This document shows positions 36,107-44,206 of a DNA stretch of 64,000 nt, in pieces. The stretch's first letter is position 1. Every line of letters begins with the position of its first letter. The stretch is from Sandaracinus amylolyticus (GTDB lineage: Bacteria > Myxococcota_A > Polyangia > Polyangiales > Sandaracinaceae): NCBI RefSeq assembly GCF_000737325.1, contig NZ_CP011125.1, forward strand, positions 1,302,001-1,366,000, written 5' to 3'. The notes under the pieces were generated by a model. It searched no databases and had not been told where the DNA came from. It saw only the letters and a program-made list of their open reading frames with translations. A program made the translations under genes and the position numbers.

Positions 36107-37330
36107 TCACCACGCGTACACCGTGTTTTCGCCGTGATCTGCGACGAGCGCGTCGACGTGATCGAGGAGCGCGCGGCGTCGCTCGGCGAGGTGCGCGAGC
36201 TGTCGCTCGTCGAGGATGGGCGCGAGCGGATCGCGCGCGAGCGTCGCGGCGTACGCGTCGAGATCGAGCGCGCGGATCGCGTCGACGGTGCGGCGTCGGA
36301 CGCGCTGCGTCGCGGCGAGGCGCTCGTCGAGCAGGGTGAGGCGCGCGCGTCGCGGCGAGAAGCCCGCCGCTTGATCGAGGAAGACGAGCGGGCCGTGCTC
36401 GCCGCGCGTGCGCACGTTCGTGGAGTTGCTGCTCCAGCGATCGACGTTGTGGACGAGGAAGTCGAAGAGCACGAGGTCGCTGAGCTCCGCGGGTCGCGAC
36501 GGCACGTCGGGCTCGAGCGCGACGGGCGGTGCCGTGGACGCGTCGGGCACGTCGGGCAACGGCTCGTCGCGCGCGTCGAGCGCGTCGGGGTCGGGCGTCG
36601 TGGCGCGCGCGCGACGCCACGCGCGCGCTTGCTGGAATGGTGTGATCGCGGGTGGCTCGTCGATGGTGATCCAGCGTTCCCAGCCGAGCGGCGCGCGGAG
36701 CGGCACGAGGCGGTCCTCGATCCACGCGACCATCGCGCCGCGCACGGTGCCGTCCTCCGCGACGACGATCTCGGAGACGCGGGCATCGCCCTCGGCGGCA
36801 GGCGCGAGCAGTGACCACGCGATGCGACGACCGACGACGAGCGGAGTGCGATCGAGGCCGAGCGCGCGATCGAGATGATGCGCGGCGATCTCGGCGTACC
36901 AGTGGGTGCCCGAGAACGTCTGCTCGGGCTTGAAGTACGCGCGGGATCCGTCGTCGAGCGTGACGCGGAACGCGAGGCTGCGTCCGCCGTGGCCGCGCTC
37001 GACGAGGACGATCGGCGCGGTCGCGAGGCGATCGCGGAGGGCGCGATCCGCGGCGGCGGGTGCGGGTGCGACGGCGGGTGCGACGGCGACGGCGGGTGCG
37101 ACGGCGACGGCGGGTGCGGGTGCGACGGCGACGGCGGGTGCGGGGGAAGCAGCGCGAGCGTCGGGCTCGGCGCTCGTGCCGGTGTTGCAGGCCGTCGCGA
37201 GCAGCGTCGTCGCGAGGAGCGTCGTCGCGAGCAGCGCGTCGGCGATCGCGGGCGCGCGTCCGCGTGGCCGTGTCCATCGAGACGCGCGCGATGCGCGCGC
37301 TGCGTGAGGATCGCTGCAGAACGTCGGCAC
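36107..37330 (-). CDS. Fam20-like secreted kinase, lipoprotein
   Basis: About 407 residues. After a hydrophobic stretch with lipobox LLATAC comes a Pro/Ala/Val-rich linker, then a kinase-like domain. The motif AYFKPEQ carries the ATP-binding Lys. A Glu-containing helix (WYAEIAAHHLDRALGLDRTP) follows, then DFLVHNVDRWSSNSTNV as catalytic-loop equivalent and LVFLDQAAGF as metal-binding Asp. This order matches Fam20C/four-jointed-type secretory kinases. The start is unsure: GTG 37330 leaves a divergent promoter, whereas ATG 37393 would overlap the neighbouring gene start. The substrate is probably an envelope protein or glycan. Confidence 0.7.
   Translation of the reverse strand: MPTFCSDPHAARASRASRWTRPRGRAPAIADALLATTLLATTLLATACNTGTSAEPDARAASPAPAVAVAPAPAVAVAPAVAVAPAVAPAPAAADRALRDRLATAPIVLVERGHGGRSLAFRVTLDDGSRAYFKPEQTFSGTHWYAEIAAHHLDRALGLDRTPLVVGRRIAWSLLAPAAEGDARVSEIVVAEDGTVRGAMVAWIEDRLVPLRAPLGWERWITIDEPPAITPFQQARAWRRARATTPDPDALDARDEPLPDVPDASTAPPVALEPDVPSRPAELSDLVLFDFLVHNVDRWSSNSTNVRTRGEHGPLVFLDQAAGFSPRRARLTLLDERLAATQRVRRRTVDAIRALDLDAYAATLARDPLAPILDERQLAHLAERRRALLDHVDALVADHGENTVYAW
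37059..37142. repeat. 18-bp tandem repeat coding for a Pro/Ala/Val linker
   Basis: Units of GCGACGGCGACGGCGGGT and shortened forms repeat about four times inside the Fam20-like gene. They encode the APAVAV-type linker behind the lipobox. Copy number is likely to vary between strains. Confidence 0.7.
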
Positions 37331-37391
37331 GAGCGCGGGCTCGGTGCAGCGGGCGCGCCACGCACGTGCGTTGCACTGCGCTCCTCGCGAC

Positions 37392-38534
37392 ATGCGTGCG
37401 TCGTGCGTCGCGCTGATCGCGTTCCTCTCGCTCGCGCTGCCCGCGCGCGCGCAGGAGGTGCCACGTCGCGCGGCGGAGGCGCGCGACGTGTGGTCCGAGC
37501 CGAACCCCGGCGTCCGCTACCTCTTCCGCATCACCACGACGCCGACCGAGCTGCACGCGCTCGTCGTCTCGCTCGCGCATCCCGGTGTTCGCATCGTCGC
37601 GACGCGCTACGACGATCGCTGGACGACCGTCGGCGACCATGCGCGCGCTCACGCGCTCGCGGGCGCGATCAACGGTGGCTTCTGGGGCGCGCTGCAGCGG
37701 CCGCGTGGGCTCGCGATCGGCGGTGGCGAGGCGTGGCCGACCTCCGCGGCCGATCCCGAGATGGGCTTCTTCGCGATCGATGCGCGCGGTCGCGCGCTGG
37801 TGCGAGCGCCCGGCGAAGCAGTCGCGGACGCCGAGCTCGCGACGCTCGTCGACGCAGTTTCGGGCCGGCCGATCCTCGTGCGCGCCGGGGCGATCGATCA
37901 GGCCGCGCTCGACGCGTTCGAGACCGCGAACCAACGCCAGCCGCGCACCGCCGTCGGCCTCTCGGAGGATCGTCGCACCGCGATCCTCGTCGTCGTCGAC
38001 GGCCGCCGTCCGACCAGCCGCGGGATGACGCTCTACGAGCTCGCGCGATCGATGATCGAGCTCGGCGCGCACGACGCGATCAACCTCGACGGAGGCGGCT
38101 CGAGCGAGATGTACGTCGCGCGCTCGGGCGGCGTCGTGAACGTGCCGAGCCGCGGCCGCTGGGAGCTCGCGCTCGGCGCGCGGACCGAAGACGTCCGCCG
38201 CGACGCGAGCGGGCGCGAAGAGCGGTACGTGCGCGGCGTGGAGCGCGAGGTCCTCAACCACCTCGGCGTGATCGCGCCCGAGTGGCCCGCGCTCGCGCCC
38301 ACTGCGTTCGAGAGCGCGCTCGGCGGCGCGCCCGAGATCGATGCTCCGAGCACACATCGCCTCGCGCCCGAGCCGCCTCCGCTCCGGCTCGGCGCGCTGC
38401 GCGAGCTCGTCGCGCCCGTGGTCGCGCTCGCGATGCTCGTGCTGCTCGGCGCGATCGTGATCGCGCGACGACGGCGTGGCGCTGCGCCCCTCGTCCGATC
38501 GCGTGGCGTGCCGATTGCCAACTCCGAACGGTGA
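37392..38534 (+). CDS. Phosphodiester glycosidase (NAGPA domain) membrane protein
   Basis: A 380-residue protein with a signal peptide (cleaved after ARA, residue 20). It has a NAGPA domain (residues 40-285) with AINGGFWG near 90 and INLDGGGSSEMYV near 235, the signatures of the phosphodiester glycosidase family. A C-terminal transmembrane helix (VVALAMLVLLGAIVIA) is followed by an Arg-rich tail. The domain removes sugar from phosphodiester-linked glycans; in bacteria the substrates are exopolysaccharide or wall polymers. It is divergent from the Fam20-like kinase. Confidence 0.88.
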   Translation: MRASCVALIAFLSLALPARAQEVPRRAAEARDVWSEPNPGVRYLFRITTTPTELHALVVSLAHPGVRIVATRYDDRWTTVGDHARAHALAGAINGGFWGALQRPRGLAIGGGEAWPTSAADPEMGFFAIDARGRALVRAPGEAVADAELATLVDAVSGRPILVRAGAIDQAALDAFETANQRQPRTAVGLSEDRRTAILVVVDGRRPTSRGMTLYELARSMIELGAHDAINLDGGGSSEMYVARSGGVVNVPSRGRWELALGARTEDVRRDASGREERYVRGVEREVLNHLGVIAPEWPALAPTAFESALGGAPEIDAPSTHRLAPEPPPLRLGALRELVAPVVALAMLVLLGAIVIARRRRGAAPLVRSRGVPIANSER

Positions 38535-38597
38535 CCTCGAGATGCGCTCCGCGATGTGGCGCAGCGTCTCGAGCATCGACGTCGGAGGAGGCGCAGC

Positions 38598-39593
38598 GTG
38601 GCGAACACGACTCACGGATCCCACGACCTGGGCGCAGCGCACGAGCGAGATCGCGGTCGCGAAGCGGAACGTCCCACCCAGATCCCGCCGAAGGGCTGGA
38701 AGGACGTGCTGCTCCGCGTGAAGAAGGAGATGAAGGAGGACCGCATCTCGGTCGTCGCGGCGAGCGTCGCGTTCTGGACGATCCTCGCGATCTTCCCGGC
38801 GCTGATCGCGCTGGTGCTCCTCTACGGACTGATCTCCGATCCCGCCGAGGTCGAGCGACAGGTCTCGAGCATGTCGAGCGCGCTGCCCGGCGACGCGCGC
38901 ACGCTGCTCTCGGATCAGATGCGCGGAATCGTGAGCACGCCGCGGCAGGGCCTCGGCATCGGTCTCGTCGTGTCGCTGCTCGGCGCGCTCTGGGCGGCGT
39001 CGGGCGGCATGCGTGCGCTGATCGACGCCCTCAACATCGCGTACGACCAGCAAGAGACGCGCAACTTCTTCAAGCTGCGCGCGCTCTCGATCGCGCTCAC
39101 CGTCGGCGCGATCCTCTTCATCGCGCTCGCGGTGTTCTCGGTCGGCGTGCTGCCGGTGATCTTCGAGTACGTCGGGCTGGGCCGGGTCGTCGAGCGCGTG
39201 CTCGAGTTCGGGCGCTGGCCGCTGCTCGCGCTGCTCGCGACGATCGGGCTCTCCGCGCTCTACCGCTTCGCGCCGTGCCGCACGCACGCGAAGTGGCGCT
39301 GGGTGACGCCCGGTGGCGTGGTCGCGACGGCGTTCTGGCTCGGCGCGACCGCGCTCTTCTCGTTCTACGTGTCCAACTTCGGCAGCTACAACGAGACCTA
39401 CGGCGCGCTCGGCGGCGTGATCGTGCTGCTGCTCTGGCTCTATCTCAGCTCCTACGCGGTCCTGCTCGGCGCGGAGATCAACGCCGAGATGGAGCACCAG
39501 ACCGCGAAGGACAGCACCGTCGGCGAGCCGGCCCCGATGGGCGAGCGCGGCGCGACGATGGCCGACACGCTCGGTCCCTCGTACGCGCGATAG
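38598..39593 (+). CDS. YihY/BrkB family membrane protein
   Basis: A 331-residue inner-membrane protein. It has six predicted helices: VVAASVAFWTILAIFPALIALVL (first, in part), LVVSLLGALWAASGGMRAL, then IALTVGAILFIALAVFSVGV and the C-terminal pair containing GGVIVLLLWLYLSSYAVLLGAEINAE. These are the family motifs. The function is debated (once called RNase BN). GTG 38598 has GGAGGAGG upstream. It lies 63 bases downstream of the NAGPA gene. Confidence 0.92.
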   Translation: MANTTHGSHDLGAAHERDRGREAERPTQIPPKGWKDVLLRVKKEMKEDRISVVAASVAFWTILAIFPALIALVLLYGLISDPAEVERQVSSMSSALPGDARTLLSDQMRGIVSTPRQGLGIGLVVSLLGALWAASGGMRALIDALNIAYDQQETRNFFKLRALSIALTVGAILFIALAVFSVGVLPVIFEYVGLGRVVERVLEFGRWPLLALLATIGLSALYRFAPCRTHAKWRWVTPGGVVATAFWLGATALFSFYVSNFGSYNETYGALGGVIVLLLWLYLSSYAVLLGAEINAEMEHQTAKDSTVGEPAPMGERGATMADTLGPSYAR

Positions 39594-39753
39594 TCCCTAC
39601 CGGAGTGCTCGTCCCGCGGGTCGCGGACGAGAGCGCGCGAAGCGCGCGGCGGTGGGGACCCGGGGGCGAGCCGATTCGAGAGTGCTCGTCTTCGAGCACG
39701 CGCGCGGCGCGACGAGTGATCGTCACGCCGCGCGCGGGTCGCTCACGACGGGC

Positions 39754-41043
39754 TCACGGATCGACGCACGCGACCTGACCGTCGTCGCCGGTACCGCACG
39801 TCTGGCCGAGCAGGTTGCAGCGCGTGCGGGTCACGCGCCGCGGGCCTTCACCGGCGCCCGTGCAGCGCACCGCGACGTCACCGCGGCACTCGCCGAGCAC
39901 CGTCGCGTCGCCGCACGGGTCGCGCCAGCGGCGCGCCTGGTTCGCCGCGTCGAGCGACTCCTGGCCGAACACCGCGTACATGCCGCCGTAGTTGCAGTAC
40001 ATCTCGCGCGAGTGGATGCCCCACGACGCGACGCCGAACACGCGCAGCTGGCCGTTGACGACGCGCGTGAGCGGACCGCCCGAGTCGCCGTGGCAGATCT
40101 GCGCGTCACCCTCGGTGTTGCCGACCCACGCTTCGTACTCGGGGATCAGATACGTCGTCTCGTAGTACTGGCGATAGAGCTGCTCGTAGTAGTCGTCGGG
40201 ACCTGCATCGCCGTCGTCGGGCGGGCCACCGTCGCCGGGCACGCCGGCATCGCCCTCGTCGGGCGGCGGGCCCGCATCGCCCTCGTCGGGCGGGCCGCCG
40301 TCCTCGTCTTCCGCGGGGAAGGTGATGCCGAGCTCGCGCTCGAGCGCCGCGCGATCGAGGATGACGCCGAAGTGTCCCTGGCCGACGAGCCACTCGCGGA
40401 ACGCTTCGTAGCTGCCGAAGATCATCTCGAAGATGCGGCCCTCCCGCGCGCGCAGCTCGACCGTGCCGGCGCGGCGGATGCCGTACTCGCCCGCGTTGTT
40501 GCGCATGCCGTAGCCGATGACCGCGAACTCCTTCCCGATGTCGCGATCGGTCAGCGCCACCATGCGCGCCGGTGTGATGTCGGTGATCGGCGTGTCGAGG
40601 TGGAGCGCGGCGATGTCGCGCCAATAGCCGACGAAGCTCTGTTGCTCACCGCGCGGCAGCTCGGTCGACGCGACGACCTCGACGGTGCGACGCGGCGCGT
40701 ATCCGTCGGGCCCCATCGCGAACACGATGCGATAGCCGTAGCCGGTGTACATGCCCGAGTCGAAGAGCTCGGAGCAGTGGCGCGCCGTCAGCACGGTCTC
40801 CTGTCCGACGAGCGTGGCAGTGCAGAACGGCTCGATGCTGCCGTACGGGCTCATCAGGCCGAGGCTGCCGATCGCGTCGAGGCTCGGAGAATTCGCGGCG
40901 ACGCCGCCGATGATCTCCTCTTCCGCGACCTCTGGTGCGCGCTCGGACGCGCAGCCCAGCGCGCCGGTGCCGAGCCCCAGCACGGCGCCCGCCGCGGTGG
41001 CCATGCGTGCCAGTCGAAGGCCGAACGAACGATGTTGTCTCAT
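39754..41043 (-). CDS. Trypsin-like serine protease, lipoprotein
   Basis: A 429-residue secreted S1 protease. A signal peptide with lipobox ALGC precedes EEIIGGVAANSPS, a canonical activation site. The triad is TARHC (His), RDIAALHLD (Asp) and GDSGGPL (Ser). An acidic, Pro/Gly-rich insertion of about 35 residues (GPPPDEGDAG repeats) sits between the Asp and Ser regions, and a Cys-rich tail follows the domain. ATG 41043 has GAGGGAGAG upstream. It is likely exposed on the cell surface or released; myxobacteria use such proteases in predation, but that is inference. Confidence 0.92.
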   Translation of the reverse strand: MRQHRSFGLRLARMATAAGAVLGLGTGALGCASERAPEVAEEEIIGGVAANSPSLDAIGSLGLMSPYGSIEPFCTATLVGQETVLTARHCSELFDSGMYTGYGYRIVFAMGPDGYAPRRTVEVVASTELPRGEQQSFVGYWRDIAALHLDTPITDITPARMVALTDRDIGKEFAVIGYGMRNNAGEYGIRRAGTVELRAREGRIFEMIFGSYEAFREWLVGQGHFGVILDRAALERELGITFPAEDEDGGPPDEGDAGPPPDEGDAGVPGDGGPPDDGDAGPDDYYEQLYRQYYETTYLIPEYEAWVGNTEGDAQICHGDSGGPLTRVVNGQLRVFGVASWGIHSREMYCNYGGMYAVFGQESLDAANQARRWRDPCGDATVLGECRGDVAVRCTGAGEGPRRVTRTRCNLLGQTCGTGDDGQVACVDP

Positions 41044-41322
41044 GGGACGCAACTCTCCCTCTCGACTGGCATGCTCGAAGGTCGAGCGTGGCAGTCACGA
41101 CATGCGAAATGGGTTTGCTCGGACGAAGACGGACTCCGGCGCTCACTCGCCCCCGTCGATGCTCTGTCGGGATTGCGTCGAACGACTTCCACCGACGCAC
41201 CGGACTTCGCCTTCGTCGTTGCGGGCCGGCGTAGAGCACCTCGAGTGCCAGCGACGTTTCGTGCATCGCAGACGAAATCGGACGTCATCGCGAGAGCGCG
41301 TGTCGTGTCGCGCTGAAAAACG

Positions 41323-41353
41323 CATGGGCCGCCCACGCGAGCACAGGCCCATG
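41323..41353 (-). terminator. Rho-independent terminator of the methyltransferase gene
   Basis: CATGGGCC and GGCCCATG form an 8-base stem with a 15-base loop. On the minus strand it is followed by CGTTTTTC, a proper T-run. It lies 64 bases after the methyltransferase stop. The remainder of the 373-base gap 41044-41416 should include the protease promoter, but I see no gene in it. Confidence 0.8.
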
Positions 41354-41416
41354 GGCGTGTGCACCGCGGGACACGGCGAGAACCGCGCGGCACAGCGCGG
41401 CCCGGCGAGCGCGCGC

Positions 41417-42055
41417 CTACGCCGAGCTTCGGGCCGCCAGGCGCGTGGTGCCGACGAGACCGGGGCGCACCGGGTACGGCAGCTCGAGCGCGACGTCGCG
41501 CAGCGTGCTCGTGTCCCAGCCGTTCTCGTCGAGCCGGGCGCGCGTGTCGCGCGCGGGATCGCAGCCGCCGAGCAGCGCGCTCCACGCGGGACGGATCGTC
41601 TTCTGCACCTGCCGGAGCGCACCGCGCGGCGCCGCGACGTGCTCCGCGAGGAAGAGCGGCGCGCCGGGCGCGAGCAGTCGCGCGACCTCGCCGAGCACCG
41701 CCTTCACGTCGTTCACCGAGCAGAGCACGAAGGTCACGACCGCCGCATCGAACGAGCGCGCGTCGAGCGGCAGCGGGCGCGATGCGGACGCGCTCACGAC
41801 GCGATGTGGACGGCCCCATGCCTCGAGCCGCGGGCGTGCGCGCTCGGCGAGACCGACGCTCGGCTCGACCGCGACGAGCTCGCTGACCGCGTCGGGATAG
41901 AACGGCAGGTTCGCGCCGGTGCCGAAGCCGATCTCGACGACGCGGCCGCGCACGTCGCGCAGCAGCTCGGCGCGCAGCGGATCGACGCCGGACATGCCGT
42001 GATCGAGCAGTCGTCCGACGACCTCGCGATCCCACACCTGCTTCAGCGGCGTCAT
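41417..42055 (-). CDS. Class I SAM-dependent methyltransferase (UbiE/phospholipid type)
   Basis: A 212-residue methyltransferase. VVEIGFGTGANLPFYP is the SAM loop, VAVEPSVGLAERAR follows with the acidic ribose-binding Glu, then FDAAVVTFVLCSVNDVKAVL and FLAEHVAAP. This is the pattern of small phosphatidylethanolamine/arsenite-type methyltransferases with a C-terminal extension. It is divergent from the amidohydrolase with 58 bases between. Confidence 0.9.
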   Translation of the reverse strand: MTPLKQVWDREVVGRLLDHGMSGVDPLRAELLRDVRGRVVEIGFGTGANLPFYPDAVSELVAVEPSVGLAERARPRLEAWGRPHRVVSASASRPLPLDARSFDAAVVTFVLCSVNDVKAVLGEVARLLAPGAPLFLAEHVAAPRGALRQVQKTIRPAWSALLGGCDPARDTRARLDENGWDTSTLRDVALELPYPVRPGLVGTTRLAARSSA

Positions 42056-42113
42056 CGATCGATCGCTATCGCACGAGCGCGCACGCGGCGCGACCCGGTG
42101 TACCGTCGCGCGC

Positions 42114-42929
42114 ATGGACGTCCGCGTGATCGATGCCTGGATCCAACATCCGACGCCGACCTTCCTCGCGCATCCGATGTTCGAGACGCTCCGGCGATGG
42201 ATGCGCATCGACGTCGTGCCGGACGCGATCCCGCTCGAGCTGACGCTCGGCGCGATGGACGCCGCAGGCGTCGAGCGCGCGCTGATCTCGGCGTGGTGGG
42301 GCCCCGGCGGCCCGCTGATCTCGAACGACGACGTCGCGCGGTGGGTGGACGCGAGCGGTGGACGGTTGATCGGTGTCGCGTCGGCCGATCTGCGGAGACC
42401 GATGGAGGCAGTCCGCGAGATCCGTCGCTGCGCGGCGCGCGGCTTCCGCGCGGTGCGCATGCTCCCGTGGCTCTGGGAGCTTCCGCCCGATCACCCGCGC
42501 TATTACCCGATCTACGCGGCGTGTGTGGATCTCGGACTGCCGTTCTGCACGCAGGTCGGGCACACCGGGCCGCTCATGCCCTCGGAGCCCGGGCGGCCGA
42601 TTCCCTATCTCGATCGTGTCGCGCTCGACTTCCCCGAGCTCGTGATCGTCGGTGGCCACGTCGGACACCCGTGGACCGACGAGATGATCTCGCTCGCGAC
42701 CAAATATCCGAACGTCCACATCGACACGTCGGCCTACAAGGCGAGCCGATATCCCGCGTCGCTCGTCGCGTTCATGCGCACGAACGGCCGCAAGAAGGTG
42801 CTCTTCGGATCGAACCACCCGATGATCACGCCGGGCGCGTGCCTCGAGGGCCTCGACGCGCTCGGCCTCGACGAAGAGACGCGCCGCCTCTTTTTGCGCG
42901 ACAACGCGGTGCGCATCTTCGGGCTCTGA
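42114..42929 (+). CDS. Amidohydrolase family 2 protein
   Basis: A 271-residue TIM-barrel hydrolase or decarboxylase of the amidohydrolase-2 (ACMSD-like) group. It begins VRVIDAWIQHP, lacking the usual HxH pair in exact form. It later has FCTQVGHTGP, VIVGGHVGHPWTDEM and VLFGSNHPM, where the conserved His and final Asp/Asn would be. The substrate is unknown. It precedes the dienelactone hydrolase by 19 bases, so the two are probably an operon for ring-cleavage-type intermediates. Confidence 0.85.
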   Translation: MDVRVIDAWIQHPTPTFLAHPMFETLRRWMRIDVVPDAIPLELTLGAMDAAGVERALISAWWGPGGPLISNDDVARWVDASGGRLIGVASADLRRPMEAVREIRRCAARGFRAVRMLPWLWELPPDHPRYYPIYAACVDLGLPFCTQVGHTGPLMPSEPGRPIPYLDRVALDFPELVIVGGHVGHPWTDEMISLATKYPNVHIDTSAYKASRYPASLVAFMRTNGRKKVLFGSNHPMITPGACLEGLDALGLDEETRRLFLRDNAVRIFGL

Positions 42930-42948
42930 TGGCCTCGGTGGGGGGACG

Positions 42949-43617
42949 ATGAGCGAGAAGATCCGGGTCGCGGATGGAGTCGACGGGGAGCTCGCGACAC
43001 CCGCGGGCGACGGCGAGGTGCCCGGCCTGATCGTCGTGCACGAGTGGTTCGGCATCACCGATCACGTGCGCGCCCTGTGCGATCGGCTCGCGGCGGAGGG
43101 ATATCTCGCACTCGCGCCCGACCTCTATCACGGGGAGCGCGCGACGAACGAAGAGGACGCCTCGCTGCTGATGCAGAAGCTCTCGACCGGCGCGGCGATG
43201 CAGGACGTGGCCGCGGCGGTCGCGCGGCTGGAGCAGGACCCGCGGTGCAACGGACGCATCGGCATCGTCGGGTTCTGCATGGGCGGCGCGATGGCGTTCG
43301 CGGCCGCGGCGAGCGTGGAGGGGCTCCGCGCGGCCGTGCCGTTCTACGGGATCCCGATCCCCGGGTACTTCGATGCGTCGAAGGTGAAGTGCCCGATCCA
43401 GGCGCACTTCGCGGCGCGCGACGAGTGGGCCACGCCGGCGCGCGCGCAGAAGTTCCAGAGCGAGGTGCAGGCGAACGGCGGCGAGATGGAGCTGCACGTG
43501 TACGACGCGGGCCACGCGTTCATGCGCGAGGGCGACGAGCGCGCGTACGACGCGAAGGCCGCGAACGAGGCGTGGTCGCGCGCCCTCGCGTACCTCGCCG
43601 CGAAGCTGAAGGGCTGA
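42949..43617 (+). CDS. Dienelactone hydrolase family protein
   Basis: A 222-residue alpha/beta hydrolase. The nucleophile elbow is GFCMGG (Cys), with HEWFG near the N-terminus, the acid in FAARDEW and His in AGHAFM: the Cys-Asp-His triad of dienelactone hydrolase. These act on cis-dienelactones or similar small esters. It starts 19 bases after the amidohydrolase stop and converges directly on the second ExbD gene. Confidence 0.92.
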   Translation: MSEKIRVADGVDGELATPAGDGEVPGLIVVHEWFGITDHVRALCDRLAAEGYLALAPDLYHGERATNEEDASLLMQKLSTGAAMQDVAAAVARLEQDPRCNGRIGIVGFCMGGAMAFAAAASVEGLRAAVPFYGIPIPGYFDASKVKCPIQAHFAARDEWATPARAQKFQSEVQANGGEMELHVYDAGHAFMREGDERAYDAKAANEAWSRALAYLAAKLKG

Positions 43618-44151
43618 TCAGCGCACGCCCGCGGAGAGCAGGATGTCCGAGAAGAGCGGGCGATCACCGTCGGCGCGCAGCGCGTCCATCGCGCGGACGA
43701 GCTCGTCGTAGGGCACGTTCGGATCGGCGCTCAGGATCACGCGATCGTCCTGCCCGAGCGACGCGTGGAGCCGCGCGGCGCACGCGGAGAGCGCGGCGGA
43801 GTCGATCGCCCCGTCGCGGCGCGGGACCGCGACCGCGTACGTGCGCGTCGTCGCGGTGCACTCGGCGGTCGCGAACCCACCGGGCCCGGCGATCACGACG
43901 CCGCGTGCGACGATCGTGACGCTCGGGGTCGCGACGACGTTCGTGGACGCGCCGCGCGGGCCGCGCGGGAGCTGCGCGTCGACCTGCGCGACCATCATCA
44001 CCGAGCCTGCGGTCGCGAGCAGGAAGAGCAGCAGGTTCGTGATGATGTCGAGGAACGGCACGATGTTCAGCTCGCCGTCGAGCGGCGCATCGGACCGGCG
44101 TCGTGCGAGCGCGCGTCGTACGTGGCGAGCGATGGAGAGCGGCGAGGCCAT
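43618..44151 (-). CDS. ExbD/TolR family protein, second copy
   Basis: A 177-residue inner-membrane protein with one N-terminal helix (LNIVPFLDIITNLLLFLLATA) holding the channel Asp, and a periplasmic domain that ends PLFSDILLSAGVR. Compared with the other copy it has a longer basic N-terminus and two Cys residues in the periplasmic part. No ExbB neighbour is seen. It is divergent from the DUF885 gene, 55 bases apart. Confidence 0.88.
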   Translation of the reverse strand: MASPLSIARHVRRALARRRSDAPLDGELNIVPFLDIITNLLLFLLATAGSVMMVAQVDAQLPRGPRGASTNVVATPSVTIVARGVVIAGPGGFATAECTATTRTYAVAVPRRDGAIDSAALSACAARLHASLGQDDRVILSADPNVPYDELVRAMDALRADGDRPLFSDILLSAGVR

Positions 44152-44206
44152 CGGCGCTTGGAGCGCGCGTGGTGGAGAAAGTTCCCGCTGACCCCAAGCT
44201 CGGTGC

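Noticed and set aside
37059-37142. CRISPR or origin repeats
   Set aside because: These are in-frame codon repeats of a Pro/Ala linker within a gene.
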